NCBI GenBank assembly: GCA_003024175.1
Contig: MDYQ01000181.1
Location: 1 to 57,934, forward strand
Length of the DNA: 57,934 bases
DNA from: Planoprotostelium fungivorum
Taxonomy: Eukaryota; Evosea; Variosea; Cavosteliida; Cavosteliaceae
Direction: 5' to 3'
In this document: positions 12,282-24,627 of the stretch, piece after piece
Position numbering within the stretch: position 1 is the stretch's first letter
Layout of the letters: each line of letters opens with the position of its first letter
Translations under genes and position numbers: made by a program
Notes under the pieces: model-generated
Seen by the model: the letters and a program-made list of their open reading frames with translations, nothing else
The model's database searches: none
What the model was told of the DNA's origin: nothing

Positions 12282-13652
12282 ATGGGGCTTCTCATCGTAG
12301 GATGGCTGTCTCTTGGCTTTTTGATCTTTCTGTGGATCACTCTCTTCGTAATATTTCGGCATGATAAAGAAGGAGGTCAGTCGCAACGCACACTCATTAT
12401 TCTCGGTTCTGGAGGCCATACAGGAGAGATGTTAAAATTGGTGAACCATATTCCACTAGACTATCTCTCACCACGTGTCTATGTGGTGGCCGAGGGTGAT
12501 CCTCAGTCCAGACAGAGAGCAGAATTATTCGAGAGTGGGAAAGGTGAGGGACGTTTGACTCCTGCGTGATGATGACAACTAGGCGGCGAGAAGAAACATC
12601 GCATCGAGATCGTCCCAAGAACGAGAGAGGTCGGACAGTCTTGGAGTTCCACTTTGACTCGCACAGCACCCAAGTCTCTGCTGGCCTCCATTTTCCTCCT
12701 CTTAGATCACAGACCCGATGTGGTTCGTTGAGATGTTGGAGATGTTTCTCACGAGACCAGATCCTTTGTAACGGTCCCGGCACCTGTGTTCCGTTCTGCC
12801 TGGCCTCTTTTCTCCTGCGCATCCTCAGAATCAAGACCATTCGTATCCTCTACGTCGAGAGTTTCGCTTGTGTGAAGCGTCTCTCCGTATCAGGGCGGAT
12901 CCTGTACTTCATTGCCGATCTCTTCTTCGTGCAGTGGCCCCATCTCCATCGACTTTACCCGAAGAGCGTATACATCCCCACAGAATCAGAGGTGCGATTC
13001 GAACCCTTCTTCACTCAGTCCTGCAGGATGGAGGGAAGATCACTGTGAAGAGGGAAGGGAGGGTATTGATCACGGTGGGGAGCTACTACCACGATGATCT
13101 ACTGGCTGCCATCGATTCTCCAGAGTTCGTGAGGGTGATGAAGGAGCTGGGATACACGGGGATCGACGTACAATACGGAAGGGGCAAATACACACCGTCC
13201 GTCATACAACGTCACACCGCTCCCGATTTCGAGGTGAGGATGAATGACAGACGATGGTGATAGTGGCAGATCGACGTGTTCGGACTGGTGGATGATCTCT
13301 CCAAGTACATCAAGAGATCTTCTCTGGTGGTGGGTCACGCTGGAGCGGGAACCATCTTGGAGACGTTAGCTCACCGAAAACCCCTGATCGTCGTGCCGAA
13401 TGAATCTCTGATGAACAATCACCAGATACAGATCGTGAGTCACAGTGACGATCGAGTCGCTGAACAGAACAGGCGGAGGCTTTTGCAACCCAACACTTTG
13501 TGGAGAGGATACAGCTGACACAGGGAGAGAAGATCGAGGAACAGATCAGAGGGGCAGTGCAGAGGATGACAAAGGACCCTCTGGTGATCTATCGCGACAC
13601 CTTTGGTGAGATCTCACGGCGAGTTGAAAAGTATGTGAGGGAGAGAGAATGA
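12282..13652 (+). CDS. ALG14-ALG13: Fused ALG14-ALG13 UDP-GlcNAc transferase (second step of LLO synthesis)
   Basis: One spliced gene encodes both subunits of the transferase that adds the second GlcNAc to dolichyl-PP-GlcNAc on the cytosolic ER face. The N-terminal half is ALG14: a membrane anchor (LLIVGWLSLGFLIFLWITLF), then ILGSGGHTGEMLKLV, then LCNGPGTCVPFC, then YVESFACVKRLSVSGRILYFIADLFFVQWP. The C-terminal half is ALG13 (GT28 fold): VLITVGSYYHDDLL, then VVGHAGAGTILETLAHRKPLIVVPNESLMNNHQ. The halves are joined by a 35-nt intron at 12992-13026, in phase (YIPTESE-DGGKITV). Other introns checked: after ESGKG (~12544), after RPDV, after DFE (~13233) and after HQIQI (~13435). The stop at 13652 lies 2 nt from the stop of the convergent PhoD gene. 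Separate subunits are the rule in yeast and animals; I recall fusions reported in some protists. Confidence 0.93.
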
Positions 13653-13654
13653 AG

Positions 13655-15201
13655 TCACTGGTCCTTCTTTATCTTCTTCTGTTGCTTGACGGGATCTGAT
13701 GTGATGGTTGAGTTGGATCTCTTCTTTCTGAGACAGCAGAGGAGGGGGGAGAGGAGGATGAGAAGGAGAATGGGCAGGATGGTGGTGCGATAGGACTCTG
13801 CCGTCACAGGAATCATATACTTGGGGTCGATCACCTCCCCGACGATCTCCTTCTCTCGTGATTGGAGGGAGGATAGACTGACGTTACGCTCTAAGGCGAT
13901 CTGTCGCTCATCAGTCAGGTGCTGAAGAGGGGCAGATGAAAACGCTGGGACGCACCCGATTGGATGTATCACGAATGGTAAATTGGAGGAATGGATCAGG
14001 GGAGTCCCAGTGGAAATCGATGGTACCAAAGTTGAATTCGAGGAAAAAGTCGGTCTGCTGATAGACGGATCTGAAGTACCGATCTAAAGCCAAACTAGAT
14101 CACGTCAGACGACGAAAAGAGGGAAGATAGGATACCTGCATAGATAAGGAACTTGAGTGGCGCAGGTGTGTGTCATTCCGGATGAAGTCAATTCCCACAG
14201 AGGATAAGTCAGTACCAGATCTGTTTTGAGAAATTCTGCGTAATGGACATCCCCACTCAGCAAAATGACTCCCGGTGTCTTGTGCTTGTTGATCATCTCG
14301 AAAAGTTTGTCTCTCGCCTTCTTTCCTTCAGTGCCCTCCGATCGAGCTGACTCACCCCCGGGTAGTGCACCCACTTCTCTTGGAAGGGTTTGTCGTAGGG
14401 CAGAATCTGTGTCCCTGATCCAATGAGATGAACTTGGGCATCGCTGCCTTCCAATTCACTATCCAGCCACCTCCACTGTTCGGGTCCTTTCTTCCGTTAT
14501 TTATCAATCTTCAGGAGCACTCACCCAGTATGTCTCCGTCAATCTTACCGAGAGGGTCTCTCCAGTATCGTACGTCTAAGAGGATGACCTGCTCTGGTTG
14601 AGACCTTACCGTGGATGCCTTTTACCTTCACGCGGCGTCCCGGGGGGCCATACGAATAGGAACCCCACACACCTGAGGGATCAGATGCATCAACCCATCG
14701 TCTCACCCTTTCGATTCCATCTGGGGCTGTCTGCGGGTTCGTCCAAGAAGTCGAGGAAGATCTTCTGGCTCTCATCTTTGAATGGAATCTCTCCCCCTGC
14801 ATTATTCAGACCGTAATCGTGGTCATCCTGCGGTCTGTCAGCTTGTTGCATGACTGGGCTGCTCACCCAAACACCGATGGTAGATGTCTTAGAAATTAGC
14901 TTTCGATATTCAGAATGATTCTTCTGGATGTTATATTGTTCTTGTATCCTTTCCAGTGAAGATGGTTTAAAATATCCAGGGAATACCAATCTGTCAACGT
15001 ACACCACATCGCCCAACCATACCCACAGGTCAGGGTTGTATGTATCAATAGCACCCCAAATAGGTTGGGGGAGGTGCTGCCTAGGAGGTCAGCTGACGAT
15101 CCATCGTCAGCTCACTTGTTACAGGAGCCAAATGCCAGACGCTTCAGTGGTTCTTGGGTATTACCGAAGATGAAAAAAGTGAGAAGGAGGAAGAGCTTCA
15201 T
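13655..15201 (-). CDS. PhoD-like metallophosphatase (alkaline phosphatase D family), membrane-anchored
   Basis: The start at 15201 gives a signal peptide (MKLFLLLTFFIFGNTQ). The PhoD landmarks follow in order: FGSCNK, then WLGDVVYVDR, then WDDHDYGLNNAGGE (spliced at VW-DDHDYG), FLDFLDEP, ILLDVRYWRD and LLSGDVHYAEF with TSSGMTHTC. Metal ligands (Asp, Asp-Asp-His-Asp and the His of GDVHY) are all present. After the catalytic domain a hydrophobic helix (ILPILLLILLSPLLCC) is followed by a Lys-rich tail ending KKIKKDQ, so the enzyme probably faces the lumen or outside and is held by a C-terminal anchor. It ends 2 nt from the convergent ALG14-ALG13 stop and starts 89 bp from the divergent amino-acid transporter. 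The substrate is unknown; a secreted phosphatase or phosphodiesterase role is inferred from the family. Confidence 0.9.
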
Positions 15202-15290
15202 CGTTCGCTGTGATGCTTGTGTGCACACGAAAGTGAGGCGGATCTACAACACGATTTTGTGAAACAAAAGACAAGAAAAGAATTAAGCCG

Positions 15291-17391
15291 ATGCGTTTGG
15301 ACTTGGGTGACCTCGCACGGAGGTTACGACGGAGGAAACACTTCTCACCTGATCATGCTCAAGGTGCTGGTAAACTTCAACGCACACTCTCCGTGATTGA
15401 CGTTACCGCTGTTGGCCTCGGGCAAATCATTGGCGCTGGTATCTTCGTTCTAGCGGGTGACCTGATCTTCTATCCATGTAAATGACCTGTCTAGGTGTTG
15501 CTGCGAAAAAATATGCCGGCCCTGGTGTCATCCTCTCCTTTGTTGCATCTGGTACAGCGTGCATCTTTTCCGCTTTATGTTATGCTGAATTCGCTTCGCG
15601 ATCGCCCACGACTGGATCTGCTTACGGGTGAATGCCTCAGTAATAATGATAAAATCAATCATCTGATTCAACCAGATACGCTTATTCCGTAGCAGGAGAA
15701 TTAACAGCGTGGATCATTGGGTGGGACCTTACGCTGGAGGTGGGGAGAGAGCAAAAACGAGGAGTAAAGGAATCCAGTACGCTGTTGCTGCCGCTACGGT
15801 GGCTCGAGGCTGGTCAGGTTATGCAGTCGCCTTCTTTGCAGGTTTTGGAGTGACTGTACCTGAAGGTTATTATTATTACTATTACTATCGTTCACTCTTT
15901 CAGGTCTATATCACATCGATGTTGGTTGGACCATCATAGATCCCAGCTCGGCTGTGTTGATTCTATTGATCACTCTTATTCTCTGTTTAGGGGCCAAGGA
16001 TTCGACGCGATTCAATCTGATACTGGTCATTCTGACAATACTGATCATCTTCGGTATCATTGGTGTTGGTACGATGCACTGGAATTTTGGTGAGTATTCT
16101 TCTCCTTCGTAAATTGATTGATCCAGACAATTGGAAGCCTTTCCTTCCGAAAGGAGTGCCGGGGATATTTGCAGGAGCATCTGTCATCTTCTTCGCTTAC
16201 GTTGGATTCGATACGGCCACAACCATGGCCGAAGAGATGAAGAATCCCAGAAGGGTGTGTCACCTGCATGAACTGCAATTCATCTGTACAGGATCTGCCG
16301 ATTGCTGTCATCAGTTCACTGGTGATCTCCATTCTATTGTACGTCTCTGTTGCTGCTACCATGACCCTGATGGTGCCCACGATGGAGATCAATGAAGACT
16401 CTCCTCTCGCCTCCGCTTTTGCACAGAAGGGTGAGTTCCTTCTGTTCCACCTGTGACTCCTGATAGGTCAACCGTGGATGGAGGTGATCATTTCTGTCGG
16501 CGCATCCGCAGCTCTGATCACTACCTGCTTCAACTCTATCCTTGGTATGTCCAGAATTTACTACGCCATGGCCCGAGATGGGTTACTCTTTCCCATATTT
16601 GCCAGAGTGAGATATCTGGCTGATTGATCCTCATTAACAGTTTCAGCTGTGGAGCAAAACGGGAGCCCCCGTGATATCGACTTTAATCACAGGATCTTTC
16701 GCCATCTTCTGTGCATTAGTATTCGATATTGAGATGTTAGCTGATATGGTCAGTCCTCCTCGTTTTCTCAGCTCATCTTCTTAGGTATCTATCGGTACTC
16801 TATTAGCCTTTACCATTGTCTGCGCATCTGTATTAAAATTACGTTACGACGAACCAGGTGTTCGTAAGCCTATTTATAAGAAGTCAACACCGTACATCGC
16901 CTCACTGTGCTTCACTTCCCTTCTCACTGGAATCTCTATCACGAGAGGTTGGCCGCTTGGTCTTATAGTGGGTCGACTCACTCCCGCATTGAATCTAATT
17001 CTCTTTCGATTTTCTTTGCCGTCATAATGACCATCAATGTCGGTGCTTTCTTTTCCCTGAGAAAGATATCCAATTCCAAGATCAGAGAGGATACCAAGAT
17101 TGCATTCGTCACCCCATTGGTCCCCATTGTCCCTATCGCTGGTATGATCTCACAGTCTATACATCATTCATTTCGTCAGGTATGCTCAGTAACATATACC
17201 TGATGTCCAATCTGTCCGATATGACATGGCTTCGTCTCGTGATATGGCTTTCTATTGGTCTTATCATTTATTTGTTTTATGGCATTCGCAACTCGAAATT
17301 GAACGAAACACCCACAGTCGGCCTTCCTCGTCCAGGGTTTATCCATCTTGAAGATTCTGCCGGTGAGCTGTTTCTTTTTCTCCTCGGCTAA
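15291..17391 (+). CDS. Cationic amino-acid transporter (APC superfamily, SLC7/CAT type)
   Basis: The N-terminus has the CAT-type lead RTLSVIDVTAVGLGQIIGAGIFVLAG. TM-like exons follow: CIFSALCYAEFASRSPTTGSAYAYS, ILLITLILCLGAKDSTRFN, FAGASVIFFAYVGFDTATTMAEEMKNP (a hallmark of this family), VISSLVISILLYVSVAATMTLMVP and SAALITTCFNSILGMSRIYYAMARDGL, then the C-terminal block PLVPIVPIAG and IWLSIGLIIYLFYGIRNSK. About 8-9 introns interrupt it, including one with a TATTAT microsatellite near 15880. The exon boundary around 16970-17020 is uncertain, although the frame resumes in TINVGAFFSLRK. Expected to be a plasma-membrane or vacuolar transporter of basic amino acids. The shared upstream region with the PhoD gene is only 89 bp. 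Confidence 0.9.
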
Positions 17392-17561
17392 CAGAGACAC
17401 AGAGACACATCCACACAGCCCCTCCCAAGAATACGCTCAGTCCGATGAAATGGAGGATTATCCCAATCTGGACGATGTGGCAGAGTGGAACCAACACAAC
17501 GCAAAAAAGTTTTGTGAAAATAAATGACAATCGAGTGTACATTCCTTTGACGATTCTATTA

Positions 17562-18806
17562 TTATGCAAAGGTTTCGTAGGGAGCAACTGCAGGGTCTCG
17601 AGTATAGTGAGCACATTGTTCTGCACCTGGGAGGGCTTCGATCCAGTCAACGATAGATTGTTCGTTGAAGCTGTCGTTCATCAGTTGACAGATTTGGTGA
17701 ATGACATTACCCAAAGAGGGAATCGCCATCAAACCCCATGATCCTGGAAGATGCACCGGGGTGGAATGAATCCATCCTCTGGAGAACCATATTCCACGCG
17801 CTCTGTGGACTATCCTGTACAATGGCTTCTGGTTCCTGCTTTACATTATTTGTGCTCTCACACATAGACTCACCTTTGGATGGTTGATCTGAAAGAGGGG
17901 CTTGTCATGTCCGTCTATGATTTGACAATAATAATCCGTCAAGATGTTCGGATTATAAATGTCGTTGAATTTACAAGACATCTTGTATCCTACAGGCCTG
18001 GAACCCAGTCGGCATACTGACACATGGACATCTTACCATATTCTGGTCTTTGAATAAAAGTTGGGACGGTCGTACTCCACTTTACCCAGGCCATAGAGAT
18101 TGAAGTGTCCCACTTGAACGGGGAATGTACTGGGAACTGGATAACTGGGTGTCCTCCTTCCTGTTCCCTTCTTCCCTCTCGGTTCTGTTTCCTTCATCCC
18201 TCGCTCATCTCTTGGCTCACCTTTGATCTTCTCAGTCTTCTTTTTCCCTCTGGCTTGCTTCCTGTCCTTCTTCCGTTCGTCCTCTAGGGTAGTCTCAATG
18301 ATCTGTTCACTCGGGGCTGTGGAGATCTTTCCACTCTCTTCCACTTGTTCATAAGTGTCTCCCAACCCAAACCGGTTTATGAAGTCCTCTCTGTCCTCCT
18401 TCTCGTTAATTTCGATCTGCCGCCGCACAGTGGATCTTCGAACATCAGCTTCTTTTCTTTCTTCCATTCACCTTGTCTGGTGCACTCTCGGTCCTTCGCT
18501 CGCATCCTCCTCCATACTATCCTTTGTTACCTCGCTCCATCCTTCGTAGATCGCATTCTGTCTCTCTTGTTCCTTCAGGTCCTCCTCCCAGAACGCATCA
18601 CATTTGGAATCCTCTATGCTGAAGACCATGTACTTGACATGCGACTCCCTCGGTCCTCCGCTCTTCTTCTTTAATGACTTACTCTTCTTGCTCGTCGGTT
18701 CTGAATTACGAAGCTTCTTTGCTTTCGGTGTTGTGACCGTTGTTGCACCCTTTCGTGTAATCTTACTACTCTTACGTTGCTTTCCTCCGCCTTCATTGTC
18801 AATCAT
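17562..18806 (-). CDS. FYRN/FYRC-domain nuclear protein
   Basis: The N-terminal third is lysine-rich and low complexity (nuclear-localisation-like). It is followed by a charged region and then a FYRN domain: VEYDRPNFYSKTRIW joins across a short intron to PVGYKMSCKFNDIYNP and YYCQIIDG. The FYRC domain follows: SPQSAWNMVLQRM, then GFDGDSLFG, which splices in phase into FNEQSIVDWIEALPGAEQC. That is the usual FYRC ending LFG..v..li..lpg...C. FYRN and FYRC are found together in chromatin proteins (KMT2/MLL, KDM5-like, TBRG1). No SET, PHD or JmjC domain is present, so a short TBRG1-like architecture fits best. The start is ATG 18806. It runs convergent to the amino-acid transporter. Confidence 0.85.
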
Positions 18807-19115
18807 CTCCACCTGGATCTGTTAATGCAACACGAAATGGAACCGATTCACCTCATCAAATGTCTGATTTTTGTGCAGTGCTTTGGAAGAATCATTTTGA
18901 TTGGGTGGATGGAAGACCAGATTGAGATTGCTAGGTATATCTGGCTCGTCTGTCACTGCAAGCGTTCGCTTTCTGCCCATCTTGATCGCGGCAATACAGG
19001 CGCTAATAATTTTTGGCGGACTTCGGCTGCCGAATTCCGCGAATATTGTTTCGATTTTTCCGGTTGGTTTTCGCGCTGCGCTGTTCTTTTTGAACTGATC
19101 ACATCATCGCAACCC
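18807..19115. promoter_or_regulatory. Divergent promoter region with E2F-like motifs
   Basis: This non-coding stretch separates the FYR gene (-) and the 19116 gene (+). It contains TTTTTGGCGGA near 19011-19021 and TTTTCGCGC near 19066-19076, both resembling E2F/DP sites. No other structure was seen. Confidence 0.35.
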
Positions 19116-19797
19116 ATGCCTTCTACTGAGAAGAGATCTATCAACGCTGCCGTCAGAAGTCGTACACAAATTGTGTCGCGTCTCGATCAGAATGGTGATT
19201 GACCTTGATGTCATAATCGGTCCTGATTGAATCGATCAGTCGCACATATTATACGAAAAGTTGTTTGCTGCCATCAAAAATCAGATCAACGATCTAGACA
19301 AGAAGGACAGAAACGCTGTCATTGATATCACCCTATGAGAAATTGAAGTCATTGAGAGCAAAAGGGGTGATGATTGGAAAGAAGGCTTTTGCAACTGCAC
19401 GAAAGCATGCGAAGAATATAGGTGAGATCATCATCACGACAGAGAATAACACCACCAGGAGCTGGTTCACTAGTCGCAAAGCCTCAACCTCCTACAATCC
19501 CAACATCAGCGGAAGCGAAGGAGGCCATCCAAATGCATCTGGTTGAAAACTCTCGACCAACAGTCGACGAGTTCACTTCTCGCATGGGTGTGCCACAGAA
19601 CATCATTCGTACCCTTCTCGACACGACCGAGGCAATCTATTACTCCTATCACAACAAGTACGAAGGGACACCTTTGCACGTCAGCCGAACCACATTTGAC
19701 AAGTGAGTAGATCTGCATGAATACATCGTGACGATCACAGGTTCACACCAAATTACTTCAAGAAGGCTTGCCGAAAGACCGACATGTGCGAGATCTG

Positions 19798-21646
<1,849 letters not shown>

Positions 21647-22067
21647 TAGTTTATGTATTCCCGTTTCAAGATAGGGGATGGAAATTGAGGATGGATATGC
21701 GTATAGAAAAGTTCAAGGTCGAATGACTGGAAGCGTGCATTATAATGCGTCCGCTGGAAGGCTCCATGCTCTATCGAGAGGAACATTTTCAGCACTCACG
21801 CATTACCGATTCTCTGCCTCCAATAAATCCACATCGACCTGACCTCCATTATTCATTTCCGTCTCACTTCTGAAGAGTGCCGAATGCCACCGCAGCCCGA
21901 TGATCCATCGCCGATGTGATGTCGTAAGATTTTGATCGCGGAAGTACCGGAGATTAAAATCTTCCGCTTGTCCTTATCGTCATCGACGGGACGATCTCGT
22001 CATCAAGCCGCTCAGGCCCATCTCCGAATCATAAATTCGACAACACAACAACAACAACCACACAGCA
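21647..22067. promoter_or_regulatory. Divergent promoter region between esterase and OYE genes
   Basis: About 420 bp of non-coding DNA serves both start sites. The last part before the OYE start is CAA-rich (22043-22058), an unstructured leader. No repeat or RNA gene was seen. Confidence 0.35.
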
Positions 22068-23162
22068 ATGCCTTCCCTATCTGATCCGATCAGAGCCGGC
22101 GCTTTATCAGCTCCCAACCGCATCTGGATGGCTCCCCTGACGAGAGGACGTGCCACGAGAGAGCACGTACCAGAGCCTATCATGGCGCAGTACTACGCAC
22201 AGAGAGCAGGAGCTGGTGTCATTATCTCGGAAGCCACGGGTGTCAGTCAGCAGGGTCTCGGATGGCCATACGCTCCCGGACTGTGGACCGATGAACAGAC
22301 GGAAGCGTGGAAACCTGCGACTGAAGCAGTTCACAAGGCAGGTGGCTTGATCGTCGCTCAACTGTGGCACATGGGTCGCATCGTCCACCCTTCGTTCAAC
22401 AATGGTGCCGCCCCCGTCTCATCTTCTAATATTCCCGCCCCTGGACAAACTCACACGTACGACGGAAAGCAAGATTACACCGTACCTAGATCACTCCCAC
22501 TAGAAGAGATCCCAGCTCTCATCGAAGATTACCGCATCGCCGCTCGCAACGCCATCCGCGCTGGTTTCGACGGAGTTCAGATCCACGCCGCCAACGGTTA
22601 CCTCATCGATCAGTTCTTACGTGATTCGGACAATCATCGCACGGACATCTACGGAGGCAGCATCGAGAACCGCATCCGTCTCCTCTTAGAAGTCACAAAG
22701 GCCGTCACCGAGATCGTCGGCGCCGATCGAACCGGAGTCCGATTATCACCCAACGGTCTCATTCAAGGCACCAACGATTCGAACCCACAAGCTCTCTTCA
22801 CTGCCGCCGCCAAGGGACTCGATGAGCTCGGCATCGCCTTCTTAGAACTGAGAGAGCCCGACTTCAATGGAACTTTCGGCAAGGCCGACGTCGCCCCCAT
22901 CGCCCCCCACATCAGAAAAGTCTTCCGTGGCGTCTTAGTATTGAACGCAGATTACGATGGAGAGAAGGGACAGAAGGAATTGGACGGTGGTGTCGCTGAC
23001 GTCATCGCATTCGGCAGAACCTTCTTGGCCAACCCAGATCTCGTTCACAAGATTCAGAACAAGTTACCATTGAACAAGGACGACGCATTAACGTGGTACA
23101 GCCGAGGACCGAAGGGCTACATCGATTATCCCACCGCAGACGCTGCGACCGCTGAGATATAA
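22068..23162 (+). CDS. Old Yellow Enzyme family flavin oxidoreductase (NemA/OPR-like), intronless
   Basis: A single open frame of 364 codons encodes a complete FMN-dependent ene-reductase, the class that reduces electrophilic C=C bonds or nitro groups with NAD(P)H. Landmarks: APLTRGRA at the FMN site, ISEATGVSQQG, AQLWHMGRI, the active-site pair in IHAANGYLIDQFL (His/Asn substrate binders and Tyr proton donor), DIYGGSIENR, RLSP, and C-terminal DVIAFGRTFLANPDL, which binds phosphate. Length and motif wording match bacterial N-ethylmaleimide reductases very closely. The gene has no intron, unlike nearly every neighbour, which together with the bacterial look suggests horizontal acquisition (inference) or an old single-exon gene. 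The start ATG is preceded by a CAA-rich leader. Confidence 0.96.
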   Translation: MPSLSDPIRAGALSAPNRIWMAPLTRGRATREHVPEPIMAQYYAQRAGAGVIISEATGVSQQGLGWPYAPGLWTDEQTEAWKPATEAVHKAGGLIVAQLWHMGRIVHPSFNNGAAPVSSSNIPAPGQTHTYDGKQDYTVPRSLPLEEIPALIEDYRIAARNAIRAGFDGVQIHAANGYLIDQFLRDSDNHRTDIYGGSIENRIRLLLEVTKAVTEIVGADRTGVRLSPNGLIQGTNDSNPQALFTAAAKGLDELGIAFLELREPDFNGTFGKADVAPIAPHIRKVFRGVLVLNADYDGEKGQKELDGGVADVIAFGRTFLANPDLVHKIQNKLPLNKDDALTWYSRGPKGYIDYPTADAATAEI

Positions 23163-23402
23163 ATTTTATAGAGAGTTGACGTGTGATGTGGTCGTGATTG
23201 ATCTTATAGACGGCTGTCTTCTCACTGGTCACGTAGATTGTCGGACGATTAGCCTTGATCATGTTCGTGTTCACACTTCCTGATGCGTTTCTATACTAGT
23301 ATTCTACCTCGCAGGTCCATTGATGAGATAATCCAATTAATCCTCTCGATCAAATTACTCTTTTCTTTATGTACAAATCCATTCAAAGCGAGATCTTCCT
23401 CT

Positions 23403-24129
23403 TCACAAGAGAGTACACTTGGTGCTATTTGTCTTCTTCTTCTTCTTTTCTTGTGGATTGAGAGAGCACAACACGACCTCATCGAACTGATCATCGCGTC
23501 AATCACCGTGCGCATCTCACGATCATCTTCCACTCACCACATTCTTGAGACCCTTCTGTGTGAGTGCAGAGCATTCGAGATACTTGTGAGCCCCGATCTC
23601 TCTCGCTCTGGCCTCTCCTTCCGTGTATGTGATGGCCTTCTCTCCTCGTTGGGCCAACTTGTCCAGAGCCTTCTTGTCTTCGCGGCTATCGGCCTTCGTG
23701 CCCACGAGGATGATCTTTGCATCGGGACAGTCTAATGGAATCAGCGATCGATGGACATCATTTCGCGGGAGCTCACGGTGTCTCAGCTCTGGTGACCAGC
23801 GAGTGGCGATATTCTCGAAGGATGATGGGAGAGTGACCGAGAAACAGAGGAGGAAGACGTCTGTCATGGGATATGATAGAGGACGCAGACGCTGAGTGGG
23901 ATCAACAAAATGGAAGAGATAGTCTGTGACTTACGTCGTAATCTTCTTGGCCTGCAGTGTCCCACAGACTCAATACGAAGAGTTTGTCTCTTATCATCAG
24001 ATGTGCAGAGTAGTTATCGAAGACGGTTGGGACGTATTCTCTTGGAAAAGCGTCCGTCGTGTAAGAGATGAAGAGCGATGTCTTTCCTACGGCACCATCG
24101 CCCACGGCAACTACTTTGAGGCTCTGCAT
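23403..24129 (-). CDS. rac: Rac/Rho-family small GTPase
   Basis: Start at 24129: [20 protein letters not shown] (P-loop) followed by switch [16 protein letters not shown] and switch [13 protein letters not shown]. It splices in phase into [37 protein letters not shown] spans an intron of about 45 nt. [15 protein letters not shown] then crosses a 51-nt intron (GTGAGTGG...GATCAG) into [27 protein letters not shown], ending at 23403. The polybasic stretch and the CTLL CAAX box predict geranylgeranylation and plasma-membrane targeting. The residue pattern ([21 protein letters not shown]) is that of the Rac subfamily, which controls actin and membrane protrusion in amoebae. Confidence 0.95.
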
Positions 24130-24320
24130 GTTTTTGTTGTTGTTGTGTTCTTCTTCGTGCGGTTTCGAATGTGTTTGTGGTGATGCATGTGATCTTCGTT
24201 AGCTGATCTCTTTCAAACTTGCTCTTTGGGTTTCGTGTTCGGCGAAGTGACATAAACTGCTCGTTGTAGATGAGGAAACACGAATCAAAAAATGTGTATT
24301 TTCGACAATGCAACCGATGC

Positions 24321-24527
24321 TCAGTTGTTCCTGTTCAGTTCTGCAGCGCGGGCTCTCAATTCCTCTTTACTTAGAGGCTCCTCAATATTTTGCATGATCT
24401 CCGCAGATGGAATGTAGGGAGGGCGAGATAGAGGAATGCCATGTGCATTGTTTTCGTTTGAGTTGTCGGTGGCGGGGTGAGGAAGGATGTGGAAGGTGTT
24501 GTCAGCGTTGTTCGGTTGGTCAGACAT
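24321..24527 (-). CDS. Small hypothetical protein (68 aa)
   Basis: ATG 24527 opens a short frame rich in Asn/Asp at its start (MSDQPNNADNTFHILP) and ending in a helix-like LSKEELRARAAELNRNN. The middle PPYIPSAEIMQ looks ordered. No membrane segment is present and no family was recognised. An upstream in-frame ATG exists (24621) but would push the start into the divergent esterase promoter, so the shorter start is preferred. Confidence 0.5.
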   Translation of the reverse strand: MSDQPNNADNTFHILPHPATDNSNENNAHGIPLSRPPYIPSAEIMQNIEEPLSKEELRARAAELNRNN

Positions 24528-24627
24528 GTTTGTGCTCGAGTTTGTGATGATCCTGGGGGAGTCTGTGTGAACTTTCTTTGAATCGGAATGGATGCGAAGC
24601 CTGAATTCAACGTCACGCATAATTAAC

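Noticed and set aside
15880-15900. TATTATTATTACTATTAC run in the amino-acid transporter as a coding Tyr repeat
   Set aside because: It lies between GT and AG signals; the protein frame resumes after it, so it is an intronic microsatellite.
17562-17822. Continuous frame through the FYRC region (...SLGNVIHQICQLMND...)
   Set aside because: It reads through an intron; splicing LFG to FNEQSIVDWIEALPG restores the FYRC motif.
23291-23533. A Rac C-terminus read as ...[13 protein letters not shown]...RGRILV via a 22-nt intron
   Set aside because: A 51-nt intron gives FDEVV...[14 protein letters not shown] with a proper polybasic region and CAAX box; the 22-nt intron is too short.
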